From Pelomonas cellulosilytica (GTDB taxonomy: Bacteria > Pseudomonadota > Gammaproteobacteria > Burkholderiales > Burkholderiaceae_C): 64,000 nt of DNA. The notes under the pieces are model-generated. The model searched no databases. It had not been told where the DNA came from and worked only from the letters and a program-made list of their open reading frames with translations. The stretch covers positions 292,018 through 356,017 of the forward strand of contig NZ_JAJTWU010000008.1 in NCBI RefSeq assembly GCF_021353265.1. Reading direction: 5' to 3'. Shown here piece after piece: positions 35,354 through 44,284 of the stretch. Both the position numbers and the translations under genes were made by a program. The first letter of the stretch is position 1, and each line of letters begins with the position of its first letter.

Positions 35354-36640
35354 ATGAAGGCTGCACCGGGCATCAGTCCTGAATTGAGAGACCGGCTCGA
35401 GGAAATTCGACGAGATCCCGAGAGGCTCGTCGGAAGCATTTTTGCGACGATCACTGAGGTCGAGGCCTGCTTCACGCAAATCCCGCCGGCGATGCGCTTG
35501 GACGTCATGGGCTCCGTGCGCCTGTTTGTCAGCATCTGGCTCGGCTGCGTGATCGAGGAGCGACTGCCCACGAGCGCCGAGCTCGACGAAGCAGCAGCAA
35601 TTGGAAAGCGGCGTCTGCATCAGGCCATCCCCTTGAAGAGCATGCTGCGCAGTTTTTCCATCGGCACGCAGGAACTGCTCAAAAGCGCCTTGAACATTGC
35701 GCGCGAACACGAGCATCTAAGGGACGAGGTGCTGTTCACCGCAGCCCCGTTGATCCTTGAGCACATAGACACGATGTCTCAGGCAATGGCTCTGGGTTAT
35801 CTGAATGAGCAATTCGAGGGGGCCAGGTGGCGCGATGCCATGCGGTACGAGCTTTGCTCGATCGTTTTCGGCGCCTCGGCTGACGAAGCGAGCTTCCGAA
35901 GAGCCGCACTGGCGCTCGGCCTGGACCCGATGGGCCCCTATGTCGCTGCGGCGTTCGATGTCGAGCTGACGAGCCCCTATCTGAGTGGCATCGAAAGCGA
36001 ATTGGATCGATTGACGCTGGACGTCACGCGCTACCTCAAGGTCCAGCCGTCTGACGTGGTGCGGGTCATGCGTCATGGTCGATTGGTGATCTGGTTCCCC
36101 TGTGCGCTTGGTGATGCATTGACTTTCACGGATCAGCGTCTGAGCCAAGGCCTGGCACTGGCTGTCAGGCTGATGCCCATGATTCGGCGGGTTGGCGTCG
36201 GCCTGATGAACAACGGACCCAGCGGGTGGGCGACTTCGGCAGAGGAGGCCATCCGTGCATTGAATACGGGTGCATTCAACAGCGCAAAGTCCAAAGTTCA
36301 TTTGTATACCGATATTGTCATATTTGAATCGGTGCGCAGTGCTGGGGCGGCGCAGAGATATCTTGAGGGATTGGTCGAACGCCTGGTTCACGAAGACGAA
36401 CTAATTCCGACGCTAGAGGCGTACTTCTCGAATATGCAACGGCACAAGCAAACAGCTGCCGCGCTGGACATTCACACCAACACGCTGAACTATCGTCTCG
36501 GTCGGGTCGAGGATTTGCTCGGGATTAAACTGGATGATCTGGACCAGGCATCCAAACTCAATATTGCCCTCACTTTGCGCCGAGCTGGTCTTGCGATCTC
36601 TGCTGTAAATGTCGGGAAAGAATCGCCGAAGGTTTCATAA
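35354..36640 (+). CDS. PucR/CdaR-type transcriptional regulator
   Basis: The 428-residue protein has a C-terminal PucR-type HTH: QRHKQTAAALDIHTNTLNYRLGRVEDLLGIKLDDLD (about residues 375-410). The N-terminal portion (MKAAPGISPELRDRLEEIRRDPERL, then FATITEVEACFTQ) is a helical sensor region and the middle (YVAAAFDVELTSP...VRVMRHGRLVIWFP) resembles a GGDEF-derived ligand domain of these regulators. It precedes the dehydrogenase operon and may regulate it. The ATG at 35354 follows AGGAG. Confidence 0.85.
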   Translation: MKAAPGISPELRDRLEEIRRDPERLVGSIFATITEVEACFTQIPPAMRLDVMGSVRLFVSIWLGCVIEERLPTSAELDEAAAIGKRRLHQAIPLKSMLRSFSIGTQELLKSALNIAREHEHLRDEVLFTAAPLILEHIDTMSQAMALGYLNEQFEGARWRDAMRYELCSIVFGASADEASFRRAALALGLDPMGPYVAAAFDVELTSPYLSGIESELDRLTLDVTRYLKVQPSDVVRVMRHGRLVIWFPCALGDALTFTDQRLSQGLALAVRLMPMIRRVGVGLMNNGPSGWATSAEEAIRALNTGAFNSAKSKVHLYTDIVIFESVRSAGAAQRYLEGLVERLVHEDELIPTLEAYFSNMQRHKQTAAALDIHTNTLNYRLGRVEDLLGIKLDDLDQASKLNIALTLRRAGLAISAVNVGKESPKVS

Positions 36641-37475
36641 ATCCGGGCAGGTCATGCACCAAGGTGGGCAACCCGAGATCGGACCACCTGCTGACCTGAT
36701 TTGAAGGCACGGCGGCTGCCTTGCTGGGCTGCGCCACTATCACGCGATCAGCAGCGCATCGGTACCGGCAGGTGCGGTGCGAGCCTCAGTACGCCTGCCA
36801 CCCCTCGTGCATACGGCACATGCGGTGCTGCGAGCCGTGCGCCGTCCATCGCGCCTGCTTCTCGCGCAAATCCAGCGGATTTGCTTTATGGGTGTTCTTC
36901 ATCCCCCACGCCGTCCTCCATCAGGCCCGCGAGCTTCGGTGACGGCGAACCCTTTCTCCATTGGCACGGGCCAGGTCGCCGGCGATTGGGAACTTCGTTC
37001 ATCAGGGTGCCTACGGTGTTTTCGTTGCGACGGAAACACCAATCACCTTTCATGGAACCAATATACGGCACGGGTTCAGGTTCCGTGTATGTTGCAACGC
37101 ACAAAAGGCTTTGTGAATGTGAACAACTCCCTTTAAGGCAGTTGGCAAATAGCATTGCACCAGTCAGCCAATTGAAACATTTCTAGTGAATGGCCTCCGG
37201 AAACCTGGGCTGTTGCGCATGTCGGCAGATCTGGAATGTGGATTGGAAGACTGACTGCGGTTCTGGACGATTGAAAAGATTTCGGGCCGCCGTTCTCAAG
37301 GAAAGCGCTCAGGAGGCAGGAATCCTGTGCAGGGGTCCGAAGAAGGCACTCAGCCACGGATTTGGCGACTCAAGGTCGGCAGGGCGAGGTGGTCGGGGGC
37401 CCCATCCTGATTTGCCGATGGCGTTTTAAGGTGCCTGGGCGGCACCGCATTTCGCAGCCATCTGAAGGACACACG
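36641..37475. other. Long low-information intergenic region
   Basis: About 835 bases, less GC-rich than neighbours. No convincing gene is seen. A near-miss to a sigma-54 site (37143-37159) has one base too many between the boxes. The dehydrogenase operon start is at 37476. Confidence 0.4.
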
Positions 37476-38228
37476 ATGAAACCAACACCAGGAGGTACCT
37501 TGAAGGATAAATCGGACGTTGTTGCGCCGCGCCGCGGTTTTCTCAAATCAGTTGCCGCTGCCGGGGTCGCTCTGCCCCTGGTGCCGGGAAGGTCTGAAGC
37601 CGCCGATTCGGCTGCCAGCCAGCCCGTGGCGCTTCCGGCACCCGCGGCGGGTTACGTTTGTCTCAGCCAGGACGAGGCGGCCTTCGTGGAGGCAATCGTC
37701 AACGTGATGTGTCCCGCTGACGAATACACGCCGAATGGCGTGGACTGCGGCCTGGCCGTCTACATCGATCGGCAACTCGCCGGCGATTTCGGCCGCGGTG
37801 CCCGGCGGTACATGCGCGGGCCCTGGCACGCGGGCAAGCCGGAGCATGGTTACCAGTCACCACTGCCGCCGGAGCAGTTCTTTAAATTGGGGTTGGCTGC
37901 AGCCGATGCAGCCTGCGAGGTAGCGCACGGCAAGCCCTTCGACCAGCTCGAGCCCGCGCAGGCGGACACCTTTTTGAAGCGCCTGGCGGTCGGGGAAATC
38001 ACGGATCCGAGCCTGAATATGGCTTCCTGGTTCAACGAAATCGTCTTGCCCTTGTTCAATCAGGCGTGCTTTGCGGACCCGATATACGGTGGCAATAACG
38101 ACAAGATATTTTGGCGCCTCATCGGCTATCCCGGCCTGCCTGCAACAAACACCATCAATATGGTGCAGTACCGCGGCAAACCATTTCCAGGCGCTAAGGA
38201 TCCGAAGTCCATCGCAGATTTCAGCTGA
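37476..38228 (+). CDS. Gluconate 2-dehydrogenase subunit 3-like protein (Tat)
   Basis: The 250-residue protein has a twin-arginine signal (APRRGFLKSVAAAGVALPLVPG, RR at about 19-20). The rest (LSQDEAAFVEAIVNVMCPADEYTPNGVDCGLAVYIDRQLAGDFGRG) fits the small subunit of membrane-bound gluconate/FAD-sugar dehydrogenases, which is needed for export of the large subunit. It likely carries the GMC flavoprotein across the membrane by Tat. It precedes the GMC gene by 9 bases. Confidence 0.88.
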   Translation: MKPTPGGTLKDKSDVVAPRRGFLKSVAAAGVALPLVPGRSEAADSAASQPVALPAPAAGYVCLSQDEAAFVEAIVNVMCPADEYTPNGVDCGLAVYIDRQLAGDFGRGARRYMRGPWHAGKPEHGYQSPLPPEQFFKLGLAAADAACEVAHGKPFDQLEPAQADTFLKRLAVGEITDPSLNMASWFNEIVLPLFNQACFADPIYGGNNDKIFWRLIGYPGLPATNTINMVQYRGKPFPGAKDPKSIADFS

Positions 38229-38237
38229 GGAAAAGAC

Positions 38238-39998
38238 GTGGCTACAACACTCAAGAAGCGCACGCTCGTCGTGATTGGCGGAGGCCTGACGGCTGCCCTC
38301 GCGGCGCGCCAAACCACCGCGGCAGGTATCGACACATTGGTCCTGGAGCGCGGCGGTGACCACACCAACGGCGCTGCGGCAAAGCTTCCCAGTCAGCGCG
38401 ACGATCTGCGCTGGGACACCAACCAGGGCCTGATTCAGAACTGGGCGACAGAGACCTACACGCTGCGGCACAGTCGCAGTGAAACGGCGCTGCCTGTGCG
38501 TTGGATGGAAGCCTTCCTGCCGGGCTCCGGCTTGGGCGGCGCGGCAAACCATTGGAACGGCCACACGTGGCGCTGGGCAGAGTACGACCCCGAGCTGCGT
38601 TCGCGCTTCCTCTCGCGCTACGGCAAAGCCGCCATTCCCGCCGACATGCCGGTCCAGGACTGGGGCACGACCTACGCGGAGATGGAGCCGTATCACGACC
38701 TTTTCGAGAAGCTGTTTGGCATCTCGGGCAAGGCCGGCAACCTGAAGGGCGAGATCCAGGCCGGCGGAAATCCGTTCGAAGGGCCGAGACAAAACGAGTA
38801 TCCACAAAAGCCGCTCGAACTCACCGAGTCCGGGCTGCTATTCCAAGACGTCGCCACCAAGCTTGGTTACAAGCCCTTTCCGACCCCGGCGGCAAACTCA
38901 TCCTCTGCCTACACCAACCCGGACGGGCAAAAACTCGGGCAGTGCCAATACTGCGGACATTGCGAACGCTTCATCTGCGAGGCCAAAGCCAAAGCCTCGC
39001 CGCAGGTCCTCCTGTACCCGATGCTCAAAGAGCGCAAGAACTTCGAGGTGCGGCTGCATTGCCATGTGCTGGGCCTGCAATACGACGCCAAAGGCAAGAA
39101 GGTCCTGGGCGTGCGTTATGTGAATCTGTTGACGGGCGAAGAGTACCTGCAGCCCGCCGACGTGGTGCTGCTGGGCGCCTTCACCATGAGCAATACCAAG
39201 CTGTTGCTCACCAGCCGAATCGGCAAGCCCTATGACCCGCTGACCAACACCGGCGTCGTGGGTAAAAACTTCTGCTATCAGCCAAATAACGGCATGGCAC
39301 TCTTCATGAAGGACCGCTGGTTCAATCCGTTCCTCGCGACAGGCTCAACGCAGGTCGTGATCGACGAATTCAACAACGACAACTTCGACCACAGCGGCCT
39401 GGGGTTCCTGGGGGGCGGCAGCCTGGGTGTCAGCACCTTCCATGGGCGGCCGATCACGGCTCGTCTTCTTCCTCCCGGGACGCCCATGTGGGGAACGGCC
39501 TGGAAGCGCGCCAACGCTGACTGGTATGCGCATGCGATGACCTTGACCATTCAGGGCAGTTGCTACCCACATCGCGAGAACTATCTCGATCTCGATCCCA
39601 CCTATACGGATGCCTATGGGCAGCCGCTGGTGCGGATGAATTTCGATTGGCGCCCCAACGAAGTCAAGATGTCCGCCTACGTCACCGCCAAGATGCAGGA
39701 GATCGCGAAGGCATTCGGCGCGGACATTCTCAGTCCTGCGGTGCCGAGAAAACCGCCTTTCGACGTTCGGCAATACCAGTCGACCCATGTCACCGGCGGA
39801 ACGATCATGGGAGCCGATCCTCACTCCAGTGTGGTGTCGCCGCACCTGCAGCACTGGGATGCAAACAATTTGTTTGTGGTGGGTGCTTCGGTCTACCCGC
39901 ACAACTCCGGGTTCAACCCGACCGGCCCCTTGGCAGCGCTTGCGCTGCGTGTGGGCCACGACATCACGAACTATGTTCAGCGGCCTAGGCTGCTTTGA
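38238..39998 (+). CDS. GMC oxidoreductase, large subunit of membrane dehydrogenase
   Basis: The 586-residue flavoprotein has the FAD-binding motif VVIGGGLTAALAARQTTAAG (about residues 11-30) and the C-terminal GASVYPHNSGFNPTGPLAALALRVG typical of GMC enzymes, with an active-site His/Asn region near DANNLFVVG. The Cys cluster CQYCGHCERFICE (about residue 236) may hold a 3Fe-4S or similar centre, as in FAD-dependent glucose dehydrogenases. GTG start at 38238 has GAGG upstream. Without a signal peptide it relies on the Tat partner before it. Substrate (sugar, gluconate or alcohol) is unknown. Confidence 0.88.
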   Translation: MATTLKKRTLVVIGGGLTAALAARQTTAAGIDTLVLERGGDHTNGAAAKLPSQRDDLRWDTNQGLIQNWATETYTLRHSRSETALPVRWMEAFLPGSGLGGAANHWNGHTWRWAEYDPELRSRFLSRYGKAAIPADMPVQDWGTTYAEMEPYHDLFEKLFGISGKAGNLKGEIQAGGNPFEGPRQNEYPQKPLELTESGLLFQDVATKLGYKPFPTPAANSSSAYTNPDGQKLGQCQYCGHCERFICEAKAKASPQVLLYPMLKERKNFEVRLHCHVLGLQYDAKGKKVLGVRYVNLLTGEEYLQPADVVLLGAFTMSNTKLLLTSRIGKPYDPLTNTGVVGKNFCYQPNNGMALFMKDRWFNPFLATGSTQVVIDEFNNDNFDHSGLGFLGGGSLGVSTFHGRPITARLLPPGTPMWGTAWKRANADWYAHAMTLTIQGSCYPHRENYLDLDPTYTDAYGQPLVRMNFDWRPNEVKMSAYVTAKMQEIAKAFGADILSPAVPRKPPFDVRQYQSTHVTGGTIMGADPHSSVVSPHLQHWDANNLFVVGASVYPHNSGFNPTGPLAALALRVGHDITNYVQRPRLL

Positions 39999-40041
39999 GC
40001 GACCGTCCACCTGAATCCTGCAACTTATAGGAGCCTTCCCA

Positions 40042-40401
40042 ATGAAAAAGTCACTTCTCGGCGTTGCCAGCGCCATTGCGCTCTCCAGCTCGGCGATGGC
40101 TCAGGATATTGCCGCCGGAAAAGTCGCATTCAACCAGTGCGTCGCATGCCATTCGGTCGACGGTAACAACGGTGCAGGTCCCAGCCTGAAGGGGATCGAT
40201 GGTCGCAAGGCCGGCAGCTTTCCCGGGTTTCGGTACAGCCGAGCAATGAAATCGGCATCCGTCAACTGGAACACCCAAACGCTGGATACCTACCTTACGG
40301 ACCCACAAAAACTGGTTCCCGGGAACGTGATGCCGTTTTCCGGCGTCGCCGACGCAAAGCAGCGCGCTGATCTGGTCGCATATCTTTCGTCGTTGAAGTA
40401 A
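40042..40401 (+). CDS. Small periplasmic cytochrome c
   Basis: The 119-residue protein has a signal peptide (MKKSLLGVASAIALSSSAMA), a single haem site CVACH (C33, C36, H37) and a Met ligand near VMPFSGV (about residue 97). It is a class I cytochrome c. Its place behind the GMC gene makes it the electron acceptor of the dehydrogenase and possible donor to the cbb3-type oxidase that follows. Related FAD-sugar dehydrogenases use a multi-haem subunit, so this is simpler. Confidence 0.9.
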   Translation: MKKSLLGVASAIALSSSAMAQDIAAGKVAFNQCVACHSVDGNNGAGPSLKGIDGRKAGSFPGFRYSRAMKSASVNWNTQTLDTYLTDPQKLVPGNVMPFSGVADAKQRADLVAYLSSLK

Positions 40402-40644
40402 CTCCGACAGCCAGCATCGGAAATTCGCTTGCGGACGATATCGCACGCCCCATCAAACGCAGGCGAAACATCGGGGCTGTGAGCCGCGCCTATTGTTGGC
40501 TGCGGCGCCTGCAGCGGCACACGCCGACCAAGGGCTGCATTGCAGAGTGAAGGTCGGCCCGCTGGCGGGCGAGCTGTTTGACTTTGTTGCCCAGGGGCGC
40601 GAGCCAATTCATTCGTGGCCCAGGCGGATCATTTGGAGAGCTCG

Positions 40645-42219
40645 ATGAGCACTGTCGTCGTACTTTTGTCTGCTTTCGTCCTGTCGATCATTGCGTTAGC
40701 GGTCTTTATCTGGACGCAGCGCGTCGGCATGTTCGAGAAGAGTGCCAAGGCGGCGGAGGTGATCTTTGCGCCGGGGGAGATTGGCACACCCGAAGATCCC
40801 GCCGCCCACGCAGAGCAGACGCTCCATCACGCGGAGCTGGTGCTGCGAGCGCGCGCCGACGCCTCCAGCGCACCGCTCGTGTTCTTCTTTCTCTGCTGCG
40901 CCTTCGCCTGGCTGTTGGTGGCGTCGGGCGCCGGCCTCGTGGCCTCCATCAAACTGCACGAGCCTGACTGGTTGACGAGCCAGGCCTGGCTCACTTTTGG
41001 GCGCATCCGCACGATCCACCTCAACGCGGTGGCGTATGGGTGGGCGCCAATGGCCGGACTTGGCATCGCGCTTTTTGCGATTCCCCGCCTCCTCAAAACC
41101 GAACTGGTCGGCGCGCCCTATGCATTCCTTGGGGCGGCGCTCTGGAACGCTGCGCTGATCGCCGGCCTCGGCGCCATCGCCGTTGGTTTGAGCGATGGCA
41201 TGGAGTGGCTGGAGATTCCTTGGCAGGTCGATGGGCTGTTCGTGATCGCGGGCGCACTCGTTGGCGTGCCTTTGGTGCTCACGCTGCTCAACCGCAAGGT
41301 CGATCACCTTTATGTGTCTGTCTGGTACATGGGTTGCGCGTTGTTCTGGTTCCCGGTGCTCTTTCTGGTGGGCAATGCGCCGGACTTGCACAAGGGGGTG
41401 GAGCAGGCGGCCACCAACTGGTGGTACGGACACAACGCGCTGGGCCTGTTCTACACGCCACTGGCTCTGGGCTCGGTGTACTACTTCCTGCCCAAGGTGA
41501 TCGGGCGGCCGGTGCAGAGCTACAACCTCTCGCTGCTGGGCTTCTGGGGGCTGGCATTCTTCTATGGCCAGGTGGGTGGACACCACCTGGTTGGCGGACC
41601 AGTGCCCGGCTGGTTGATCACGCTCTCGATCGTGCAGAGCATGATGATGATCATCCCGGTTCTCGCGTTCGCCGTGAACCAGTATCAGACGCTCAAAGGC
41701 CGCACCGCCATGTTGTGGTCCTCACCGACGCTTCGCTTCATCGGCTTCGGTGGCCTGATGTACGTGGTCAGCTCCATCGAGGGTTCGCTCGAAGCGCTGC
41801 GCTCGGTCAACCAGGTCACGCACTTCACCCACTTCACCGTCGGTCACGCGCACCTGGGGCTTTACGGCTTCGTGTCGATGGTCTTCTTCGGCGCCATCTA
41901 TTTCGTCGTACCGCGTGTTTCGGGTCGTGAGTGGCCATCGAAGGGATTGATCGCCGCGCATTTCTGGCTCGCGGCCGCGGGCATCACCATCTATTTCGTT
42001 TCTCTCAGCGTGGGGGGCTGGCTTCAGGGAAAGGCCATGCTCGACGAGAGCCGGCCTTTCATTGACTCGGTCACCCTGACAGGCCCCTATCTGAAAGCAC
42101 GAACGCTTGGTGGCTCATTGATGGCGCTTGGCCATGTGTTCTTCATCCTGAACTTCGCCAAATTGCTTCTTGGCCGCTCGGCGGGGCGCAGCGAGCCCAC
42201 GCTGCTCAAGACCATCTGA
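40645..42219 (+). CDS. ccoN: cbb3-type cytochrome c oxidase subunit I with N-terminal extension
   Basis: The 524-residue protein carries the catalytic core of the haem-copper oxidase. Ligand residues are seen in HLNAVAYGW (H125, low-spin haem), WWYGHNALGLFY and VGGHHLVGG (copper ligands) and HFTHFTVGHAHLGLYGF (haem ligands). Subunit I in cbb3 oxidases is normally about 475 residues; here the first 60 residues form an extra helix followed by RVGMFEKSAKAAEVIFAPGEIGTPEDP, which resembles CcoS-type proteins. ATG at 40645 has GGAGAG upstream. No CcoG/H/I/S genes follow, so the fusion may supply that function. Confidence 0.88.
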   Translation: MSTVVVLLSAFVLSIIALAVFIWTQRVGMFEKSAKAAEVIFAPGEIGTPEDPAAHAEQTLHHAELVLRARADASSAPLVFFFLCCAFAWLLVASGAGLVASIKLHEPDWLTSQAWLTFGRIRTIHLNAVAYGWAPMAGLGIALFAIPRLLKTELVGAPYAFLGAALWNAALIAGLGAIAVGLSDGMEWLEIPWQVDGLFVIAGALVGVPLVLTLLNRKVDHLYVSVWYMGCALFWFPVLFLVGNAPDLHKGVEQAATNWWYGHNALGLFYTPLALGSVYYFLPKVIGRPVQSYNLSLLGFWGLAFFYGQVGGHHLVGGPVPGWLITLSIVQSMMMIIPVLAFAVNQYQTLKGRTAMLWSSPTLRFIGFGGLMYVVSSIEGSLEALRSVNQVTHFTHFTVGHAHLGLYGFVSMVFFGAIYFVVPRVSGREWPSKGLIAAHFWLAAAGITIYFVSLSVGGWLQGKAMLDESRPFIDSVTLTGPYLKARTLGGSLMALGHVFFILNFAKLLLGRSAGRSEPTLLKTI

Positions 42220-42234
42220 AGGAGATACCGCTAC

Positions 42235-42840
42235 ATGCTTAACGAAACCAAACTGCTGGGTGGCGGCATGACGATGCTGGGCATCGCAACGGGTGCGCTG
42301 GTGGTCATCCCCTACCTGACCGTGGCCCAGGTCAAGGCGCCGGCCTTGCTCAAGCCCTACTCGAGCCAGGAGTTGCGCGGCCGGCAGCAGTACATCGCCA
42401 ACGGCTGCGTCTATTGCCATTCGCAGCAGCCGCGCGCCAAAAGCTTCGGCTCGGATTCGCAGCGGGGCTGGGGCCGCGCGAGCGTCGCCGCCGACTATGC
42501 CTACGACAACCCGCATCTGCTTGGAACCATGCGAACTGGACCGGACTTGTTCAACATCGGTGCCCGCCAGCCCAGTGAGCAGTGGCACATGGGGCATCTC
42601 TACCAGCCCCGCGCGTATGTGACCGGCAGCATCATGCCGTCGTACCCCTTCCTCTTCGAGACCAAGGCCAAGCTGGAAGCGGGTGATGTTGAGGTCAAGT
42701 TGCCGCCCGGCTACGCGCCGGCAGGCCAGCTTGTCGTGGCCAGACAAGAGGCGCTGGACCTCGTCGTCTACCTCAAGTCCATGAATCACACCTACTCAGC
42801 CGTGGAAGCTGCTGCGCCAGCACCCACGGCAGACCGTTAA
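42235..42840 (+). CDS. ccoO: cbb3-type cytochrome c oxidase subunit II (mono-haem)
   Basis: The 201-residue protein is membrane-anchored by one helix (LLGGGMTMLGIATGALVVIPYL) and carries one haem c at CVYCH (about residue 58) with a Met ligand in IMPSYPFLFE. It also has the pattern SQQPRAKSFGSDSQRGWGRASVAADYAYDNPHLLGTMRTGPDL, typical of CcoO. It passes electrons from CcoP or cytochrome c to CcoN. It starts 15 bases after ccoN. Confidence 0.92.
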   Translation: MLNETKLLGGGMTMLGIATGALVVIPYLTVAQVKAPALLKPYSSQELRGRQQYIANGCVYCHSQQPRAKSFGSDSQRGWGRASVAADYAYDNPHLLGTMRTGPDLFNIGARQPSEQWHMGHLYQPRAYVTGSIMPSYPFLFETKAKLEAGDVEVKLPPGYAPAGQLVVARQEALDLVVYLKSMNHTYSAVEAAAPAPTADR

Positions 42841-42855
42841 AGCCAGGAGGGCAAC

Positions 42856-43464
42856 GTGAGCGACCCACAAATCTCCGCGCAGGAAGCACGCGAGAACGCG
42901 GACCCGGAAGAAGCCACCAACCCGGTACCCCTGCCGTTGCTCGGCATCGCCGCGCTGTTGATCGCCTTCGGCATCGCCTACATCAGCTGGGCTGATATCG
43001 ACAGCCCATCCGCCTGGGGCGACGGGCGAGGGTCCGGCGAACTGGTGGGCGCCAAGAATGCGACCGCCGGTGGCGCAGCTCATGCGAAGGTGGACGGAGG
43101 TGCACTGTTTGCCTCAATGTGCGTGGCCTGTCACCAGGCCAGCGGGCAAGGCCTGCCAGGCGTCTTCCCGCCGCTGGCGGGCAGTGAATGGGTGAGGGGC
43201 AAGGACACCACGGTCGCCGCCATCCTGTTGCATGGCATTAACGGCCAACTGACCGTCAAAGGGAATGTCTACAACGGTGCCATGCCGTCTTTTGGTGAGC
43301 AACTCAGTGACGAGCAAATCGCCGCCGTTCTCAGCTACATCCGATCGCAGTGGGGCAATGCGGCATCGCCCATCACCACCGAGACTGTTGCGGTTGCACG
43401 AGAGGCGAACAAGGCACGCACCGGCGCCTTTGCCGGGGACAAAGAGCTGCCGCCCCACGATTGA
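42856..43464 (+). CDS. Membrane-bound mono-haem cytochrome c, CcoP-like
   Basis: The 202-residue protein starts at GTG 42856 behind AGGAGGG. A hydrophobic helix (PLPLLGIAALLIAFGIAYISW, about 27-47) anchors it, and it has one haem site CVACH (about C89-H93) with a Met ligand in AMPSFGEQL. Classical CcoP has two haems, so this is a reduced third subunit. It ends the oxidase operon and likely accepts electrons from the small cytochrome c. Confidence 0.85.
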   Translation: MSDPQISAQEARENADPEEATNPVPLPLLGIAALLIAFGIAYISWADIDSPSAWGDGRGSGELVGAKNATAGGAAHAKVDGGALFASMCVACHQASGQGLPGVFPPLAGSEWVRGKDTTVAAILLHGINGQLTVKGNVYNGAMPSFGEQLSDEQIAAVLSYIRSQWGNAASPITTETVAVAREANKARTGAFAGDKELPPHD

Positions 43465-43565
43465 CGGAACAGGACTTTCGCTGCCGTGATCGTGTGGACA
43501 TCCTTCCACGGCACAGCCACCACCAGGCACGCGCGGCCTGATCGGTGTCTAACAGCACCCCGGCG

Positions 43566-44284
43566 CTACCCCATCAGTTCGCTGGACCTGCAATCTCGCC
43601 CGCGCTGTTTCGTGTGGTACAGCGCACGGTCCGCACGCTCGAGGACCGTGTCAACGGTGTCGTCTGGCCGCGCCAAAGCCAGACCCGCGGAGAACGTGTA
43701 GCGAATCCCTTTGTGCGGCTCGAGCGTGTGTTGAACCCGCTCGATGGCCGTCTGAGCATCGGTCAGAGCAGTACCCGGGAGCAGCAGGAGGAACTCTTCC
43801 TCGCCCAGGCGTCCCATCGCCTGTCCCGAGCGCAGGTGGCTCTAGGTGTGCAGGCAGAAATGCCGCAACACGGCATCGCCGCCCGCATGGCCATGGGTGT
43901 CGTTGATCTTCCAGGTCCAGCACGGCAAAGCTGACCGGCTGAGAGTGCTTGCGTGGGTCCATCAAGGCACTTGCCGCCAGCTTCAGCGTATGGCGACGGT
44001 TGGGCACCCCAGTCAACTCGTCGGTGAAGGCGGCCTGAATGGCACGCTCGTGAGCCTGTTCGAGCTCCGAGGCCATGCGTTGGCTGGCATGCAGCAAGCG
44101 CTCGAAGTAGACTTTCTGGTCCCGAAGGGACTTGCGCTGACGATAGAGCGAGACGAAGGCGCCGACCTTGCTCTCCAGCACTAACAACGGGTGAACAGAC
44201 TTGACGAGAAAGTCGACCGCTTCCCGCTCGTGCCCCCCAAAGCTCTGCATAGGGTCCATGCCATCGATGGCATCGCCCCCTACG
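43566..44284 (-). pseudogene. Decayed receiver-GGDEF protein
   Basis: Reading on the minus strand, HEREAVDFLVKSVHPLLVLESKVGAFVSLYRQRKSL is the end of a response regulator receiver domain, followed by the GGDEF start FTDELTGVPNRRHTLKL and FAVLDLE. Then the frame is broken: the expected FKRINDTHGH region is shortened, INDTHGHAGGDAVLRHF appears in the next frame, an in-frame TAG follows CLHT, and GRLGEEEFLLLLPG continues to the end. The beginning of the receiver domain is also missing. The stop and frame losses mean no active diguanylate cyclase. Confidence 0.8.

Noticed and set aside
37143..37159. TGGCAAATAGCATTGCA, similar to a sigma-54 site before the dehydrogenase operon
   Set aside because: The spacing between GG and GC is 11 instead of 10 bases, which sigma-54 tolerates poorly, and no NifA site is close.
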